Positions 17,037-25,976 of a stretch of 64,000 nucleotides of DNA are shown piece by piece (the first letter of the stretch is position 1; each line of letters begins with the position of its first letter). The notes beneath the pieces were generated by a model. That model was not told the origin of the DNA and ran no database searches. It saw only the letters and a program-made list of their open reading frames with translations. The position numbers and the translations under genes are program-made. The stretch comes from Arthrobacter ramosus. Lineage in GTDB: Bacteria > Actinomycetota > Actinomycetes > Actinomycetales > Micrococcaceae. The stretch spans positions 1,054,001-1,118,000 of the forward strand of contig NZ_BAAAWN010000001.1 of assembly GCF_039535095.1 (NCBI RefSeq), written 5' to 3'.

Positions 17037-17915
17037 TTGCGCACGTTTGTCTCTGCAATCGCAGTGATCTTTGCCCTTTTGCTCACAGGAATTGCCGTCC
17101 CTATGGCATGGACGGACGCCAACATCGTCCGGGAAGACGGGTTTGTCGCGCTCACTTCTTCGATCGGAAAGGACCAGGCGTTCCAGGCGCGCCTGGCGGC
17201 CACCGCCGTCGCAAGCCTTGAATCCAAAATCAATCTGCCGGCGCCGGTGGAACAACTTGGCGCCACTTTCCTCAAGGATGCCGCCACCGCAATGTCCACG
17301 TGGCCCGAATACCCGCAAGCGTGGAATGAAACCGTACGCCGGAGCCACCAACTGAATTTCGCAGGCAATACCGGCCCCGGAAACTCGAGCTCCGGGACGG
17401 CCTTGGTGCTCGACGTCGGGCCTTTGGTCAAGCTCGCCGCAGACCGGCTCCACGCCGCAGCCGGCCTCCCCATTCCGACGCCGGACTCCACTCTGATCAA
17501 CATCGGGGGCCCTGCCCAGCGCCAGCAAGTAGACGCCATCGCCGCGTATGCGCCGATGTGGTGGGTTCCGGGCCTCGGCGCCGTCCTGCTGTTTGCCCTG
17601 GGCCTGCTGGCCGCGAAGCGCAGAGGCGTGCTTCTCTTGTTCGCCGGACTGGGTTTGGCCGTAGTCGCGGCGCTGTGGCAAGCGGCAACGACGGTGCTGA
17701 AGGGCGCAGGCGATGCGGGCTTGGGCGGAACCGCCACAGGCGGCCTTTTCGCGCGGGAGTTGGTGGCGGCGTCGGTCGACAATTTCGCCGGCTGGATCAC
17801 CATCGCCTGGATTGCCGCGGGAGTGCTTGCGCTTCTCGGCCTGATCGGTGTGATCTTCCCACGCAAGGGCAGGCCGAGCACGCGGGCGAACGCTGCCGGT
17901 AGCATGGAGGAATGA
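17037..17915 (+). CDS. Conserved actinobacterial membrane protein
   Basis: About 292 residues with an N-terminal membrane segment ([20 protein letters not shown]), an extracytoplasmic domain of about 170 residues, and three hydrophobic segments near the C-terminus ([53 protein letters not shown]). No catalytic motif was recognised. The TTG at 17037 is chosen because GAGG lies seven bases before it; a TTG at 17025 is also in frame. The stop overlaps the ispH start (ATGA), so it is coupled to ispH. Confidence 0.65.
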   Translation: MRTFVSAIAVIFALLLTGIAVPMAWTDANIVREDGFVALTSSIGKDQAFQARLAATAVASLESKINLPAPVEQLGATFLKDAATAMSTWPEYPQAWNETVRRSHQLNFAGNTGPGNSSSGTALVLDVGPLVKLAADRLHAAAGLPIPTPDSTLINIGGPAQRQQVDAIAAYAPMWWVPGLGAVLLFALGLLAAKRRGVLLLFAGLGLAVVAALWQAATTVLKGAGDAGLGGTATGGLFARELVAASVDNFAGWITIAWIAAGVLALLGLIGVIFPRKGRPSTRANAAGSMEE

Positions 17916-18997
17916 CCAGCTCAGCAGTTTCCATTCCGATGCCCTCTGTCCCGCGTAGGCGTCGGACGCCGGAAGAGGTGCTGGCCACCGCTCCGGTCTC
18001 CGGCCCCAAACGAGTCTTGCTCGCGGCCCCCCGCGGATATTGCGCAGGCGTCGACCGCGCTGTCATCGCTGTGGAGAAGGCACTGGAACACTATGGGCCG
18101 CCGGTATACGTGCGTAAGCAGATCGTGCATAACGTCCACGTGGTCACCTCGCTGGAGGAGAAGGGTGCAATCTTCGTCGAAGAGACGGACGAGGTACCCG
18201 AAGGCGCCCTGGTGATCTTCTCAGCCCATGGAGTGTCCCCGGCTGTAGTGCAGTCGGCCGAGGACCGCGGCCTGCGCACCATCGATGCCACCTGCCCCCT
18301 CGTCACGAAAGTGCACCGCGAAGCCGTCCGCTTCGCCAAGGAAGACTACGACATTCTCCTCATCGGCCACGACGGTCACGAGGAAGTGGAAGGAACGGCG
18401 GGCGAAGCCCCGGACCACATCCAGATCATCAATGGTCCACACGAAGTGGACAAGGTCAAGGTGCGCAATCCGGAGAAGACCATCTGGCTTTCGCAGACCA
18501 CCCTGAGCGTCGACGAGACCATGGAGACCGTCCGGATGCTCAAGGAGCGGTTCCCCACGTTGCAGGATCCGCCCAGCGACGACATTTGCTATGCAACCAC
18601 CAACCGCCAAGTGGCCATCAAGAAGATTGCACCGCAGGCCGACCTTGTGATCGTGGTGGGATCGGCGAATTCTTCCAACTCCGTGCGCCTCGTGGAAGTG
18701 GCGCTTGAGTATGGCGCCAAGGCCTCCTATCGGGTCGATTTCGCGAACGAGGTCGACGAGAGCTGGTTCGAAGGCGTCGCCACCGTGGGCGTCACCTCCG
18801 GCGCTTCCGTTCCCGAGGTCCTGGTCCAGGATGTTCTTCGTTTGCTGGCCGACTACGGATATGGTGCGGTTGAAGAGGTGGTGACGGCGGAGGAAGACCT
18901 GCTGTTCTCGCTGCCGAAGGAACTGCGCGCCACCCTCAAAGAGGCCGGAGACGTCACGCGCGCCTTGGGCGGACGCGGGAACCGGCCAACCTCGTAG
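17912..18997 (+). CDS. ispH: 4-hydroxy-3-methylbut-2-enyl diphosphate reductase
   Basis: A 361-residue iron-sulfur enzyme of the last MEP-pathway step, making IPP and DMAPP from HMBPP. The three cluster cysteines are C44 in [12 protein letters not shown]128 in [11 protein letters not shown] and C226 in [11 protein letters not shown]. The substrate loop [14 protein letters not shown] and SAHGVSP are conserved. An N-terminal extension of about 30 residues precedes the core. It is coupled to the membrane protein upstream and convergent with rmuC. Confidence 0.95.
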   Translation: MTSSAVSIPMPSVPRRRRTPEEVLATAPVSGPKRVLLAAPRGYCAGVDRAVIAVEKALEHYGPPVYVRKQIVHNVHVVTSLEEKGAIFVEETDEVPEGALVIFSAHGVSPAVVQSAEDRGLRTIDATCPLVTKVHREAVRFAKEDYDILLIGHDGHEEVEGTAGEAPDHIQIINGPHEVDKVKVRNPEKTIWLSQTTLSVDETMETVRMLKERFPTLQDPPSDDICYATTNRQVAIKKIAPQADLVIVVGSANSSNSVRLVEVALEYGAKASYRVDFANEVDESWFEGVATVGVTSGASVPEVLVQDVLRLLADYGYGAVEEVVTAEEDLLFSLPKELRATLKEAGDVTRALGGRGNRPTS

Positions 18998-19004
18998 TTG
19001 GGTC

Positions 19005-20222
19005 CTAGGCCGCGGATTCTCCTTCGATCAGTTCTGGTGCGGCAAGGGTCCGCGGCACTGCTTCCACTGCGGACGGTGACACCAGGCCGTCGGTGTCCAT
19101 GGAGTTGAGTTTCCGCGCCGTCGGCAGGACGCGCGCTTCGAGCGTTCCGACGAGTGCGTTGTAGCGATCCACCGAGGTCTTCAACGACGAACCCAGCTTG
19201 CCTACGTTGTCACCGAGGGTCCCCATGCGTTCGTACAGCTGCCGGGCGAGCTCGAAGAGCTCCCGGGCGCTGTCCGTCAGGACGTCCTGGCGCCAGGTGA
19301 AGGCGACGGACTTAAGTACTGCCAACAACGTACCGGGGGACGCCAGCACTACGTTCCGGGACAAGGCGTGATCCAAAAGTGCCGGGTCCGCTTCGAGTGC
19401 GGCAGCCAGGATGGATTCCGCGGGCAGGAAGCAGATCACCAGCTCGGGCGAGTTGCCGGGGATGTCCCAGTACTTCTTGGATCCCAGGGCATCCACGTGG
19501 GACTTGAGGGCCTTCGCATGTGCGAGAAGCAAAGCATCCACGCCATTGCCTACCGACAGGGCGCCGTTCCCATCCAGGTGCCTGGTGTTCCCCTGTTCCT
19601 GGGCAGCGAGGTAGGACGCCAACGGAACCTTTGCGTCCACCACCAACTGCTTTCCACCCGGCAACTGGACCACAAGATCCGGCCGGATGGCGTTGTCGAC
19701 GGAAGCGGAATGCACCTGCTCGTGAAAATCGACGTGACGCAGCATGCCAGCGGCTTCCACTACCCGGCGCAGCTGGACTTCACCCCACTGGCCCCTGGCG
19801 CTGTTGGACCGAAGGGCGGAGGCCAGGGCGTGGGTGGAGCGCAGCAGTTGTTCATCGGACAGCCGGGCTTCCTGGAGCTGCTGGGCGAGCTGGCCGTACT
19901 GCTCCAAACGATCCCGCTCCAGAAGCGAGACCTGTTGCTGGACGGCCGTCAGCTTCTCGGCAACCGGGGCAAGGGCGCGCAACACACTGCCATCCTGGTT
20001 CCTGGACTCGTTCAGTTCACGGTTCTGTGACAACAGAAGCCGCCGTTCGGCGTCGGCGGCGGCAAACTGGGCGTTCACCGCGGCAAGCCGGGCCGAGACG
20101 CCGTCGAAATCTTCTTCAAGCGCGGCATTTCGGCGCCGAAACAGGAGGAAGCCAGCCACCACCCCGGCGGCCGCTCCGAGAAGAAGCATGAACAAAGCGA
20201 GTATTACTGCAAAACCATCCAT
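19005..20222 (-). CDS. rmuC: DNA recombination protein RmuC
   Basis: A 405-residue RmuC-family protein: an N-terminal membrane anchor (FAVILALFMLLLGAAAGVVAGFLLF), a coiled coil (about 30-130), and a PD-(D/E)XK-like nuclease domain with RGQWGEVQLRRVVEAAGM, RPDLVVQLPGGKQLVVDAKVPLASY and the C-terminal helical part. RmuC limits inversion at short inverted repeats, which is notable given the long palindromes in this window. The ATG at 20222 follows GGAG; an upstream in-frame start at 20252 is less likely. Confidence 0.9.
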   Translation of the reverse strand: MDGFAVILALFMLLLGAAAGVVAGFLLFRRRNAALEEDFDGVSARLAAVNAQFAAADAERRLLLSQNRELNESRNQDGSVLRALAPVAEKLTAVQQQVSLLERDRLEQYGQLAQQLQEARLSDEQLLRSTHALASALRSNSARGQWGEVQLRRVVEAAGMLRHVDFHEQVHSASVDNAIRPDLVVQLPGGKQLVVDAKVPLASYLAAQEQGNTRHLDGNGALSVGNGVDALLLAHAKALKSHVDALGSKKYWDIPGNSPELVICFLPAESILAAALEADPALLDHALSRNVVLASPGTLLAVLKSVAFTWRQDVLTDSARELFELARQLYERMGTLGDNVGKLGSSLKTSVDRYNALVGTLEARVLPTARKLNSMDTDGLVSPSAVEAVPRTLAAPELIEGESAA

Positions 20223-20344
20223 GTCTCCAACCTTGGCATAGGGGTCGGACAATATAGCGAAGCCGGGTCACGGCACCAGGGCGTGGGGTCCGGGGTTCTC
20301 CCCGCAAAGCGGAGAAGGGCACTCAACGGGTAGAATCAATGCTC

Positions 20345-21430
20345 GTGGCTCTTACTATCGGCATCGTCGGACTGCCCAACGTCGGCAAATCAACTCTTTT
20401 CAACGCACTGACCCGCAACCAGGTGCTGGCCGCGAACTACCCGTTCGCCACCATCGAGCCAAACGTCGGCGTCGTCAACCTCCCGGACCCGCGCCTGCAG
20501 AAGTTGGCGGAGGTCTTCGGATCGCAGCGCCTCCTGCCCGCCGTCGTCTCGTTCGTCGACATTGCAGGAATCGTCAAGGGCGCCTCAGAAGGCGAAGGCC
20601 TGGGCAACAAGTTCCTCGCGAACATCCGCGAAGCAGAAGCCATCGCCCAGGTCATCCGCGTCTTCGATGACCCCGATGTTGTCCACGTCGACGGCAAAGT
20701 TGATCCGCGCTCGGACATTGAGACGATCAACACCGAACTGATCCTGGCTGATCTCCAGACGATCGAAAAGGCCATTCCCCGGATCGAAAAAGAAGTCAAG
20801 ATCAAGAAGCGGGAAGCCGCGGAACTCGCAGCTATCCTGGCTGCCCAGGCCGTGCTGGAACGTGGCGACACGATCTTCTCCTCGGTCAAGAGCGACAAGC
20901 TCGAGATGGAGCACCTCAAAGAGCTCAGCCTCCTCACGGCCAAGCCCTTCATCTACGTCTTCAACTCGGACGAAGGAATCCTGGGCAACCCGGAAAAGCA
21001 GGAGGAACTGCGCGCCATGGTGGCGCCGGCGGACTGCATTTTCCTTGACGCCAAGCTGGAATCGGATCTCGTAGAACTCGACGAGGAAGAAGCCCGCGAG
21101 ATGCTCGAGATGAATGGCCAGGACGAATCCGGCCTCGACCAGCTGGCACGCGTAGGCTTCCACACGCTCGGACTGCAGACCTACCTCACGGCCGGTCCCA
21201 AGGAAGCCCGTGCCTGGACCATCCACCGAGGCGACACCGCGCCCCAGGCCGCAGGAGTGATCCACACGGATTTCCAGCGCGGATTCATCAAGGCCGAAGT
21301 TGTCTCTTTCGATGACCTCATCGCCGCCGGATCCATGGCCGAGGCCAAGTCCCGCGGCAAGGTCCGTATTGAAGGCAAGGAATACGTTATGGCGGACGGC
21401 GACGTGGTGGAATTTAGATTTAACGTCTAA
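20345..21430 (+). CDS. ychF: Redox-regulated ATPase YchF (Obg-like)
   Basis: A 361-residue P-loop protein. Walker A is GLPNVGKST at residues 9-17, switch II lies in DIAGIVKGASEGEGLGN, and the base-recognition site reads NSDEG in place of NKxD, which fits the ATP rather than GTP preference of this family. A coiled coil and a C-terminal TGS domain (AWTIHRGDTAPQAAGVIH) follow. The GTG at 20345 gives the usual N-terminus MALTIGIVG; an ATG two codons upstream is also possible. The gene marks the left edge of the accessory island. Confidence 0.93.
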   Translation: MALTIGIVGLPNVGKSTLFNALTRNQVLAANYPFATIEPNVGVVNLPDPRLQKLAEVFGSQRLLPAVVSFVDIAGIVKGASEGEGLGNKFLANIREAEAIAQVIRVFDDPDVVHVDGKVDPRSDIETINTELILADLQTIEKAIPRIEKEVKIKKREAAELAAILAAQAVLERGDTIFSSVKSDKLEMEHLKELSLLTAKPFIYVFNSDEGILGNPEKQEELRAMVAPADCIFLDAKLESDLVELDEEEAREMLEMNGQDESGLDQLARVGFHTLGLQTYLTAGPKEARAWTIHRGDTAPQAAGVIHTDFQRGFIKAEVVSFDDLIAAGSMAEAKSRGKVRIEGKEYVMADGDVVEFRFNV

Positions 21431-21487
21431 CCTCTGCGGGCCAGGGCAGGAAGTAGTCGGTCCTGGCGTGTCCCGAGGAGTGCAGTC

Positions 21488-21598
21488 GTGAGTGAGCCGT
21501 GCCTTTCTGCCGATGCGATCGCTGTACATCTCGGCGTGACCAAGGAGACCGTCTACATCTGGATCGCCGAATGCTCCAGGCCGGCCCACTTCCCTTAG
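21488..21598 (+). pseudogene. Truncated excisionase-type HTH gene fragment
   Basis: An open frame from a GTG at 21488 encodes 36 residues. It reads SADAIAVHLGVTKETVYIWIAE, the N-terminal helix-turn-helix of the MerR/excisionase family, and then stops. In full-length relatives the wing (typically PAH-K-V-GRLWKF) follows, and here only PAH remains before FP and a TAG stop. The break lies at about 21590, and the stop overlaps the stop codon of the convergent kinase-like gene. It is therefore a remnant cut by a rearrangement. Confidence 0.65.
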
Positions 21599-22362
21599 AA
21601 CAGCGGCCAGGGCACCGCCGACATCTCACCACTCGGAGCCGGAAACCGCCCTGCCAAGCGTAACCGGGCGCAGCGCGCGGCGAGCGATGCGATTTCTTCG
21701 GCGCTGAGCAATTCCGCCAGGTTTCGGCCCAGCTCACCGTGGAGTCCTTCGCTGACGCGATCGATGCCGTCGCGTTCCTCGGGGGTCAGGGGGTCTCCCA
21801 GCCATCCCCACAGCACCGTGCGCAGCTTGTGGTCACGGTGAAAGGTGAGCCCATGGTCCACGCCGTGCCGGTGTCCGTCCGTCATGGCAAGAATGTGGTC
21901 GCCTTTGCGGTCGGCGTTGTTGACGACCGTGTCGAACACCGCCATGCGTCTGAGCGCTGGCGAGTCTTCGTGAACGAGGGTGACCATTCGTCCGTTCTCA
22001 TCTTGTCCCTCGAGAACGTGTTTCCAGCCTGTCTTCGGCACGTGGTCTGTCGCGACCAGGTTCACGGCGTTTTGGGCGGGGTCTTGCTCCTGCCAGAGCT
22101 GCACCATTCCTGTGCCCATCGGGCCATCGCGCAGCCAGGTGTGTGGCACGATGTCCCAGCCGAAGGCCTGCGAGACAAGGTAGGCGGCCACCTCCCGGTG
22201 TGCCAGGGTGCCGTGGGGAAAGTCCCACAGCGGAGTTTCGCCTGCTATCGGCTTATAGACGACCACCACGTCGCCGATGCGGCCCAGAAATGTAGCGTTT
22301 GAAGCCGTCGTGATGCGGCCGGTGAGCGTCAGCTCGGCGGTCACTAGGTCCGGCGTTGGCAT
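21595..22362 (-). CDS. SCO1664-family protein (PI3/4-kinase-like fold)
   Basis: A 255-residue protein of the SCO1664 family, related in fold to phosphatidylinositol 3/4-kinases and HipA. Visible kinase features are K37 in VVVVYKPIAGE, E57 in HREVAAYLV, the catalytic loop FDTVVNNADRKGDHIL (D151, H156) and D169 in GVDHGLTFH in the metal-binding position. The phosphoacceptor is not known. The ATG at 22362 overlaps the upstream DUF3090 stop. Third gene of a phosphatase-DUF3090-kinase operon; its stop is at the island breakpoint. Confidence 0.8.
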   Translation of the reverse strand: MPTPDLVTAELTLTGRITTASNATFLGRIGDVVVVYKPIAGETPLWDFPHGTLAHREVAAYLVSQAFGWDIVPHTWLRDGPMGTGMVQLWQEQDPAQNAVNLVATDHVPKTGWKHVLEGQDENGRMVTLVHEDSPALRRMAVFDTVVNNADRKGDHILAMTDGHRHGVDHGLTFHRDHKLRTVLWGWLGDPLTPEERDGIDRVSEGLHGELGRNLAELLSAEEIASLAARCARLRLAGRFPAPSGEMSAVPWPLF

Positions 22363-22916
22363 CAGGCCTCGGGAAGGGTGCAGATGTGCCCGTCGGCGTC
22401 GATGGGGTAACCGCAGAGCGGGCACGTCGGACGCCCGGCGCCCACGATCTCACGGGTGCGCTTGGCGAATGCGCGGGCGGTGCCGACCGGCATTCGCACC
22501 AGCAGCATTTCGGGCTCGTTAGCGCCGTCCTCATCAAGCGATGCGTCGTTGTCATCAGCATCGACATCGGTGATGGGGTAGGCCTCTAGTACGACCTGTG
22601 CCGTGGTTGGGTCCCAACCTAGGCTCATGGCGCCGGTGCGAAACTGCTCCTGAACGGCATCGAGTTGGTCATTGTCGACAAGTTCAACGGGAGTACCCGT
22701 GGGGACGCTGAAGGGGTTGCCTTCGACGGTGATGAGCTGGTTCAGAATTTCGTCGATCTTCTCCGCGAGCAGAGCCGACTGCTGTTTCTCCATGGCAATG
22801 CTCACGATCTGCGTCCCTGCGCGCACCTGCAGGTAGAACGTTCGCGCCCCCGGAAGGCCGATGGTGCCGACGACGACCCGGTCAGGCCAGGCAAACTCGT
22901 GAACACGTGTAGGCAT
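22362..22916 (-). CDS. DUF3090-family protein with C-terminal zinc-finger motif
   Basis: A 184-residue DUF3090 protein. The N-terminal part (RVHEFAWPDRVVVGTIGLPGART and FYLQVRAG) matches the family. The C-terminus holds C165, C168, H177 and C179 (CPLCGYPIDADGHIC), a compact zinc-binding knuckle. It lies between the histidine phosphatase and the kinase-like gene with a 24-bp gap and a start/stop overlap, so the three proteins are made together. The molecular function of DUF3090 is not established; a scaffold or adaptor role is an inference from the zinc finger and its neighbours. Confidence 0.85.
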   Translation of the reverse strand: MPTRVHEFAWPDRVVVGTIGLPGARTFYLQVRAGTQIVSIAMEKQQSALLAEKIDEILNQLITVEGNPFSVPTGTPVELVDNDQLDAVQEQFRTGAMSLGWDPTTAQVVLEAYPITDVDADDNDASLDEDGANEPEMLLVRMPVGTARAFAKRTREIVGAGRPTCPLCGYPIDADGHICTLPEA

Positions 22917-22940
22917 GTCAGTATTCTAGGCACATGAGGT

Positions 22941-23633
22941 TCATGGCGCCTTTTGTCCTGCACCGCCGCCCACCGGCGCATCGCCAGGATGGATGCCGTT
23001 CGACAGCCACGACAGATCACCCGCGTCGGTGTTGGTCGCGTGGACGCTGGGCCGACTAGCGCCGTAGCGCACGATCGATACGGAGCCGGGGCCCACGGTA
23101 ATACGCTGGAACAGGTCAAGGTGCATGCCGAGCGCGTCGGCAAGGATTGACTTGATGATGTCCCCGTGGCTCACCGCCACCCACACCGCTCCTTGCCCGT
23201 ATTCGGCTTCGAAGGCTGCATCGTGGCGTCGAATCGCTGCCACCGACCGAGCCTGCATGGCGGCCATGGATTCACCGCCGGGAAAGACGACGGCGGACGG
23301 TTGGGACTGCACAACCGGCCACAGATCCTCGGACGCGAGATCACTGAGCGTGCGGCCCTGCCACTTGCCGTAATCGCACTCGATGAGATCGAGCTCGACC
23401 GGCGCGTACGGCGTGCCAGCCTGGCGATCGAGGATGAGCTGTGCGGTCTGCTGACAACGCTCAAGAGGGCTCGACACCACCGCGACCAAGGGCACGGCCG
23501 CGAGCCGGTCTCCGGTCAGAGCCGCCTGGTCGCGCCCGATCTCGTCCAGACTGACGCCGGCGGCCCGACCGGCCAGCAGCCCAGTGGCATTGGCTGTGGT
23601 ACGGCCGTGCCGCACGAGAATAACTGTCGCCAT
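22941..23633 (-). CDS. Histidine phosphatase (MSMEG_4193 family)
   Basis: A 230-residue histidine-phosphatase-superfamily protein. R8-H9-G10 (LVRHGRTTAN), R59 (SSPLERC), E85 (LIECDYGKW) and H156 (VSHGDI) form the full catalytic set, so it is probably an active phosphatase and not a mutase remnant. The tail of about 30 residues is Gly/Ala rich. It is the first gene of the operon with DUF3090 and the kinase-like protein. In mycobacteria the same three genes (Rv2135c-Rv2134c-Rv2133c) lie near mshC and cysQ, which are absent here. Confidence 0.85.
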   Translation of the reverse strand: MATVILVRHGRTTANATGLLAGRAAGVSLDEIGRDQAALTGDRLAAVPLVAVVSSPLERCQQTAQLILDRQAGTPYAPVELDLIECDYGKWQGRTLSDLASEDLWPVVQSQPSAVVFPGGESMAAMQARSVAAIRRHDAAFEAEYGQGAVWVAVSHGDIIKSILADALGMHLDLFQRITVGPGSVSIVRYGASRPSVHATNTDAGDLSWLSNGIHPGDAPVGGGAGQKAP

Positions 23634-23931
23634 CCACCCAGCCTAACCACCCGCTCGCTGCGGTGGAGCCGATATTTACGCCGTCCTATCCGGCCCGGGG
23701 TAGACCAGAGCGACTTCGCCGGCCGGACGCCTGCTGCCCACGGCGAGCACGGCGTTTACATCCTGGTCAGGTGCCCGGTCCTTCGTCGATGGCCGAGCCC
23801 CAGCATTCAGCCGGCGGGGAATCGGGGGCTCGGACGGTCCACAGCCAACCGCTTTCCTCCTCCGGATCGTGCGCGCAGCCCAACGTTGTGCCGAGACGCT
23901 TCCCTATGACGGAACGTGGTGGGGCTCCGAT
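23634..23931. other. Intergenic region without supported gene
   Basis: About 300 bases between the phosphatase and HigB. Both strands give only short frames with no recognisable domain, ribosome binding site or coupling. One minus-strand frame (rich in W and acidic residues) could be a decayed gene end but matches no family I know. It is best treated as island debris. Confidence 0.3.
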
Positions 23932-23966
23932 TAACGTCTAGCGTTATTAACGCTGTGCGTTATATC
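23932..23966 (+). promoter_or_regulatory. Operator/promoter of the HigBA pair
   Basis: AGCGTT-ATT-AACGCT at 23940-23954 is a perfect inverted repeat, flanked by two further half sites, TAACGT at 23932 and GCGTTA at 23957. The cluster overlaps an AT-rich TATATC that could be a -10 element, ten bases before the HigB start. This is the usual layout for autorepression by the HigA antitoxin. Confidence 0.6.
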
Positions 23967-23974
23967 CTGATGTC

Positions 23975-24256
23975 ATGATCAGGTCGTTCGGGAGCAAAGA
24001 CACCGAACGACTGTGGCGTCGTGAGCATGTGGCTTCGATGGATTCACGGATCCTTCGGTCCGCCCTCCGCAAGCTTCGCCAGGTGGGGTCCGCGGAGTCG
24101 ATCGAGGATCTCCGCGTTCCGCCGGGGAACCGGCTCGAAGCACTGAAAGGTGACCGGGCCGGTCAATACAGCATCAGGATCAACGACCAGTGGCGGATCT
24201 GCTTCAGGTGGACGGACGCTGGACCAGAGGAGGTGGAGATCGTTGACTACCATTGA
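23975..24256 (+). CDS. higB: HigB/RelE-family toxin
   Basis: A 93-residue basic protein of the RelE/HigB superfamily (also called plasmid maintenance system killer). The segment PPGNRLEALKGDRAGQYSIRINDQWRICFRW is the classic core of the HigB-type ribosome-dependent mRNA interferase. Toxin first, antitoxin second is the HigBA order. The stop overlaps the antitoxin by 14 bases. It presumably cleaves translated mRNA at the ribosomal A site and is neutralised by the next gene product. Confidence 0.88.
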   Translation: MIRSFGSKDTERLWRREHVASMDSRILRSALRKLRQVGSAESIEDLRVPPGNRLEALKGDRAGQYSIRINDQWRICFRWTDAGPEEVEIVDYH

Positions 24257-24545
24257 CTATCTTGCGCCGATTCACCCAGGTGAAGTTCTCATGGAGGATT
24301 TCATTGAGGGTTTCGGCATCACGCAGAACAAGCTCGCCGTGGCGATCCATGTGCCGCCGCGCCGAATCAATGAGATAGTGCACGGCAAGCGTGCGATCAC
24401 AGCCGACACGGCACTACGTCTCGGCAAGTATTTTGGAACGTCGGCTCAGTTCTGGCTCAACCTGCAGACGCATTACGATCTCGACGTTGCCGAAGATCGT
24501 GCGGCTGGGCAGATCGCTGCCATCACGCCTCTCAAGGTCGCGTGA
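24243..24545 (+). CDS. higA: HigA-family antitoxin (XRE HTH)
   Basis: A 100-residue XRE-family protein. It opens with PIHPGEVLMEDFIEGFGITQNKLA, the HigA signature, and the helix-turn-helix continues with RRINEIVHGKRAITADTALRLGKYFGTSAQFWLNLQ. The TTG at 24243 is chosen because GGAGGTGGAG precedes it; longer in-frame starts would lie deep inside the toxin gene. It binds both HigB and the palindromic operator at 23932. Confidence 0.88.
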   Translation: MTTIDYLAPIHPGEVLMEDFIEGFGITQNKLAVAIHVPPRRINEIVHGKRAITADTALRLGKYFGTSAQFWLNLQTHYDLDVAEDRAAGQIAAITPLKVA

Positions 24546-24656
24546 ACAAATCGGTGCGGCTGGTCATCGACATGCCGGTACAGTTCATCTCGCGAGTTAT
24601 CCACATAACGCAACTCAGCCGTCCTGCGCAGCTTGCGCTTTGGCAATACTTGGTGA

Positions 24657-25169
24657 ATGGGAATCAGGTATTACGCATATGCATTCGACGGCGACCTCAC
24701 TGAACAGGTGCTTTCCGACCCGATGACCTTCGTGTCGGTCGATCCGCTTGCTGATGCTTGGGGCCTTGACCCTGGTGTCGGGATCAGTGGTACCACCTTC
24801 GAGCAATTGATATCTGAGCGCGACATGCTCTATCTGGACAAGGCATGGCGGCATCTGCAGGTTCTCACGGCCCCATTGGGGGCGGCCATGGCGGCGCGAC
24901 CCGCTTTTCGTATGTTTGAAGGCAAGGTGACCATGCATGGCGAAGGTTGGGATCCGTGGGTAAGGGCCTTGACTCCGTCCGAGGTTTTGGCGATTGCTCA
25001 GGACTTGGACGATATCTCTGATGCGGAGGTGAGGCTGCGGTTGCCGGATTCGCCAAGTGTCGATCGGGACCTTGACGTCGAGTATGCCGTTGGCTATCTT
25101 CGACGGGCTCGGGTCTTCGCCACCAATCTCGTCGACGATGGGCGCGGCATGGTCTACCTGATCGGGTAA
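24657..25169 (+). CDS. DUF1877-family protein
   Basis: A 170-residue protein whose N-terminus MGIRYYAYAF and the segment YLDKAWRHLQVL identify it as DUF1877 (YfbM-like). The rest includes ALTPSEVLAIAQDLDDIS and FATNLVDDGRGMVYLIG, as in other members. Its biochemical role is unknown. Members are scattered and often sit in accessory regions, which suits this island. The ribosome binding site is weak, and the gene is convergent with the hydrolase that follows. Confidence 0.75.
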   Translation: MGIRYYAYAFDGDLTEQVLSDPMTFVSVDPLADAWGLDPGVGISGTTFEQLISERDMLYLDKAWRHLQVLTAPLGAAMAARPAFRMFEGKVTMHGEGWDPWVRALTPSEVLAIAQDLDDISDAEVRLRLPDSPSVDRDLDVEYAVGYLRRARVFATNLVDDGRGMVYLIG

Positions 25170-25182
25170 CGATCATCCTGTC

Positions 25183-25962
25183 TTAGCCCCGACGGGCGAC
25201 ATCTTGGCTCAGAATATTGGGCCACGTTTCGACATCTCCTGGGGTGCGGGCGACCCTCAGCGTTGCTTGCGGGAGCAGTGCGGCAAGAGATTCCGCGGTT
25301 GACAGCGGGTGGCCCGGATCATCGACCCACGCCAGGATTGTCGTCGGTACGTCGATTCGCGCGACGGCCTCAGGAGCAGGCAGATCGCTGAGTGCCGCTC
25401 CTCGAAACAACGACGGCAAGAGGGCGTCGGCGACGTCGGGCACCGTCTCCGGCGCACCAATTGTGGCCGGCGGAGGTGTTGCTCCGCGCGTGGTGGCGAG
25501 GAATGCCTCGACACCAACAGATTCGATGAGCGCCGCGGCAACTCGGTAGTTTGCAGCCTGTGCAGCCCGGGTTTCCCACGCGGTCGGTGGCACCATAAGC
25601 GTGAGCCCGGTAAAGCGGCCGGGGTCGCGGGAAGCGGCGTGCAAGAGGGTGCCGGTACCCATGGAGGGACCAACCCCGTGGACACATTCGCCTGGGAACC
25701 AGTGATCGAGCAGCCGCAGGAGGTCGTCGGCGAGGTTTTGCCATTGATATTCCTCCGGAACCTTCCGCCCCGTCGACCGGCCATGACCGCGTGCGTCGTA
25801 CCGCAGCAGTCGAGTTCCACTAAGCCCTCGACCGAGGTCGAGGTTGAGCACCCGATCGTGCGCGCGGCTTGAGGTAAGGCCATGCAGTTGGACAACCGGG
25901 TGTCCACCTTCGTCGCTCAAAGCAACCGCAAGCTCGGCTCCGGGAACCTCGAAAGTGGGCAT
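25183..25962 (-). CDS. Alpha/beta-hydrolase-fold protein, possibly lacking the catalytic histidine
   Basis: A 259-residue alpha/beta hydrolase. The oxyanion HG (residues 27-28 in VVQLHGLTS), LLRYDARGHGRSTG and the nucleophile elbow GPSMGTG with S100 are intact. The acid loop WVDDPGHPLS is present. However, the C-terminal region where the catalytic His is expected reads VARTPGDVETWPN, with no histidine. It may use another residue or be inactive. The ATG at 25962 follows GAGGAGCC. It is divergent from the condensation-GNAT fusion. Confidence 0.75.
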   Translation of the reverse strand: MPTFEVPGAELAVALSDEGGHPVVQLHGLTSSRAHDRVLNLDLGRGLSGTRLLRYDARGHGRSTGRKVPEEYQWQNLADDLLRLLDHWFPGECVHGVGPSMGTGTLLHAASRDPGRFTGLTLMVPPTAWETRAAQAANYRVAAALIESVGVEAFLATTRGATPPPATIGAPETVPDVADALLPSLFRGAALSDLPAPEAVARIDVPTTILAWVDDPGHPLSTAESLAALLPQATLRVARTPGDVETWPNILSQDVARRG

Positions 25963-25976
25963 CAGGCTCCTCGTTT

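Noticed and set aside
23663..23941. Plus-strand frame of 92 codons between the phosphatase and higB
   Set aside because: Runs through the HigBA operator, has odd composition (Pro/Arg/Ser) and no ribosome binding site.
24597..24605. Consensus DnaA box TTATCCACA after higA
   Set aside because: A single copy, with no further boxes, AT-rich unwinding region or replication genes nearby; probably chance.
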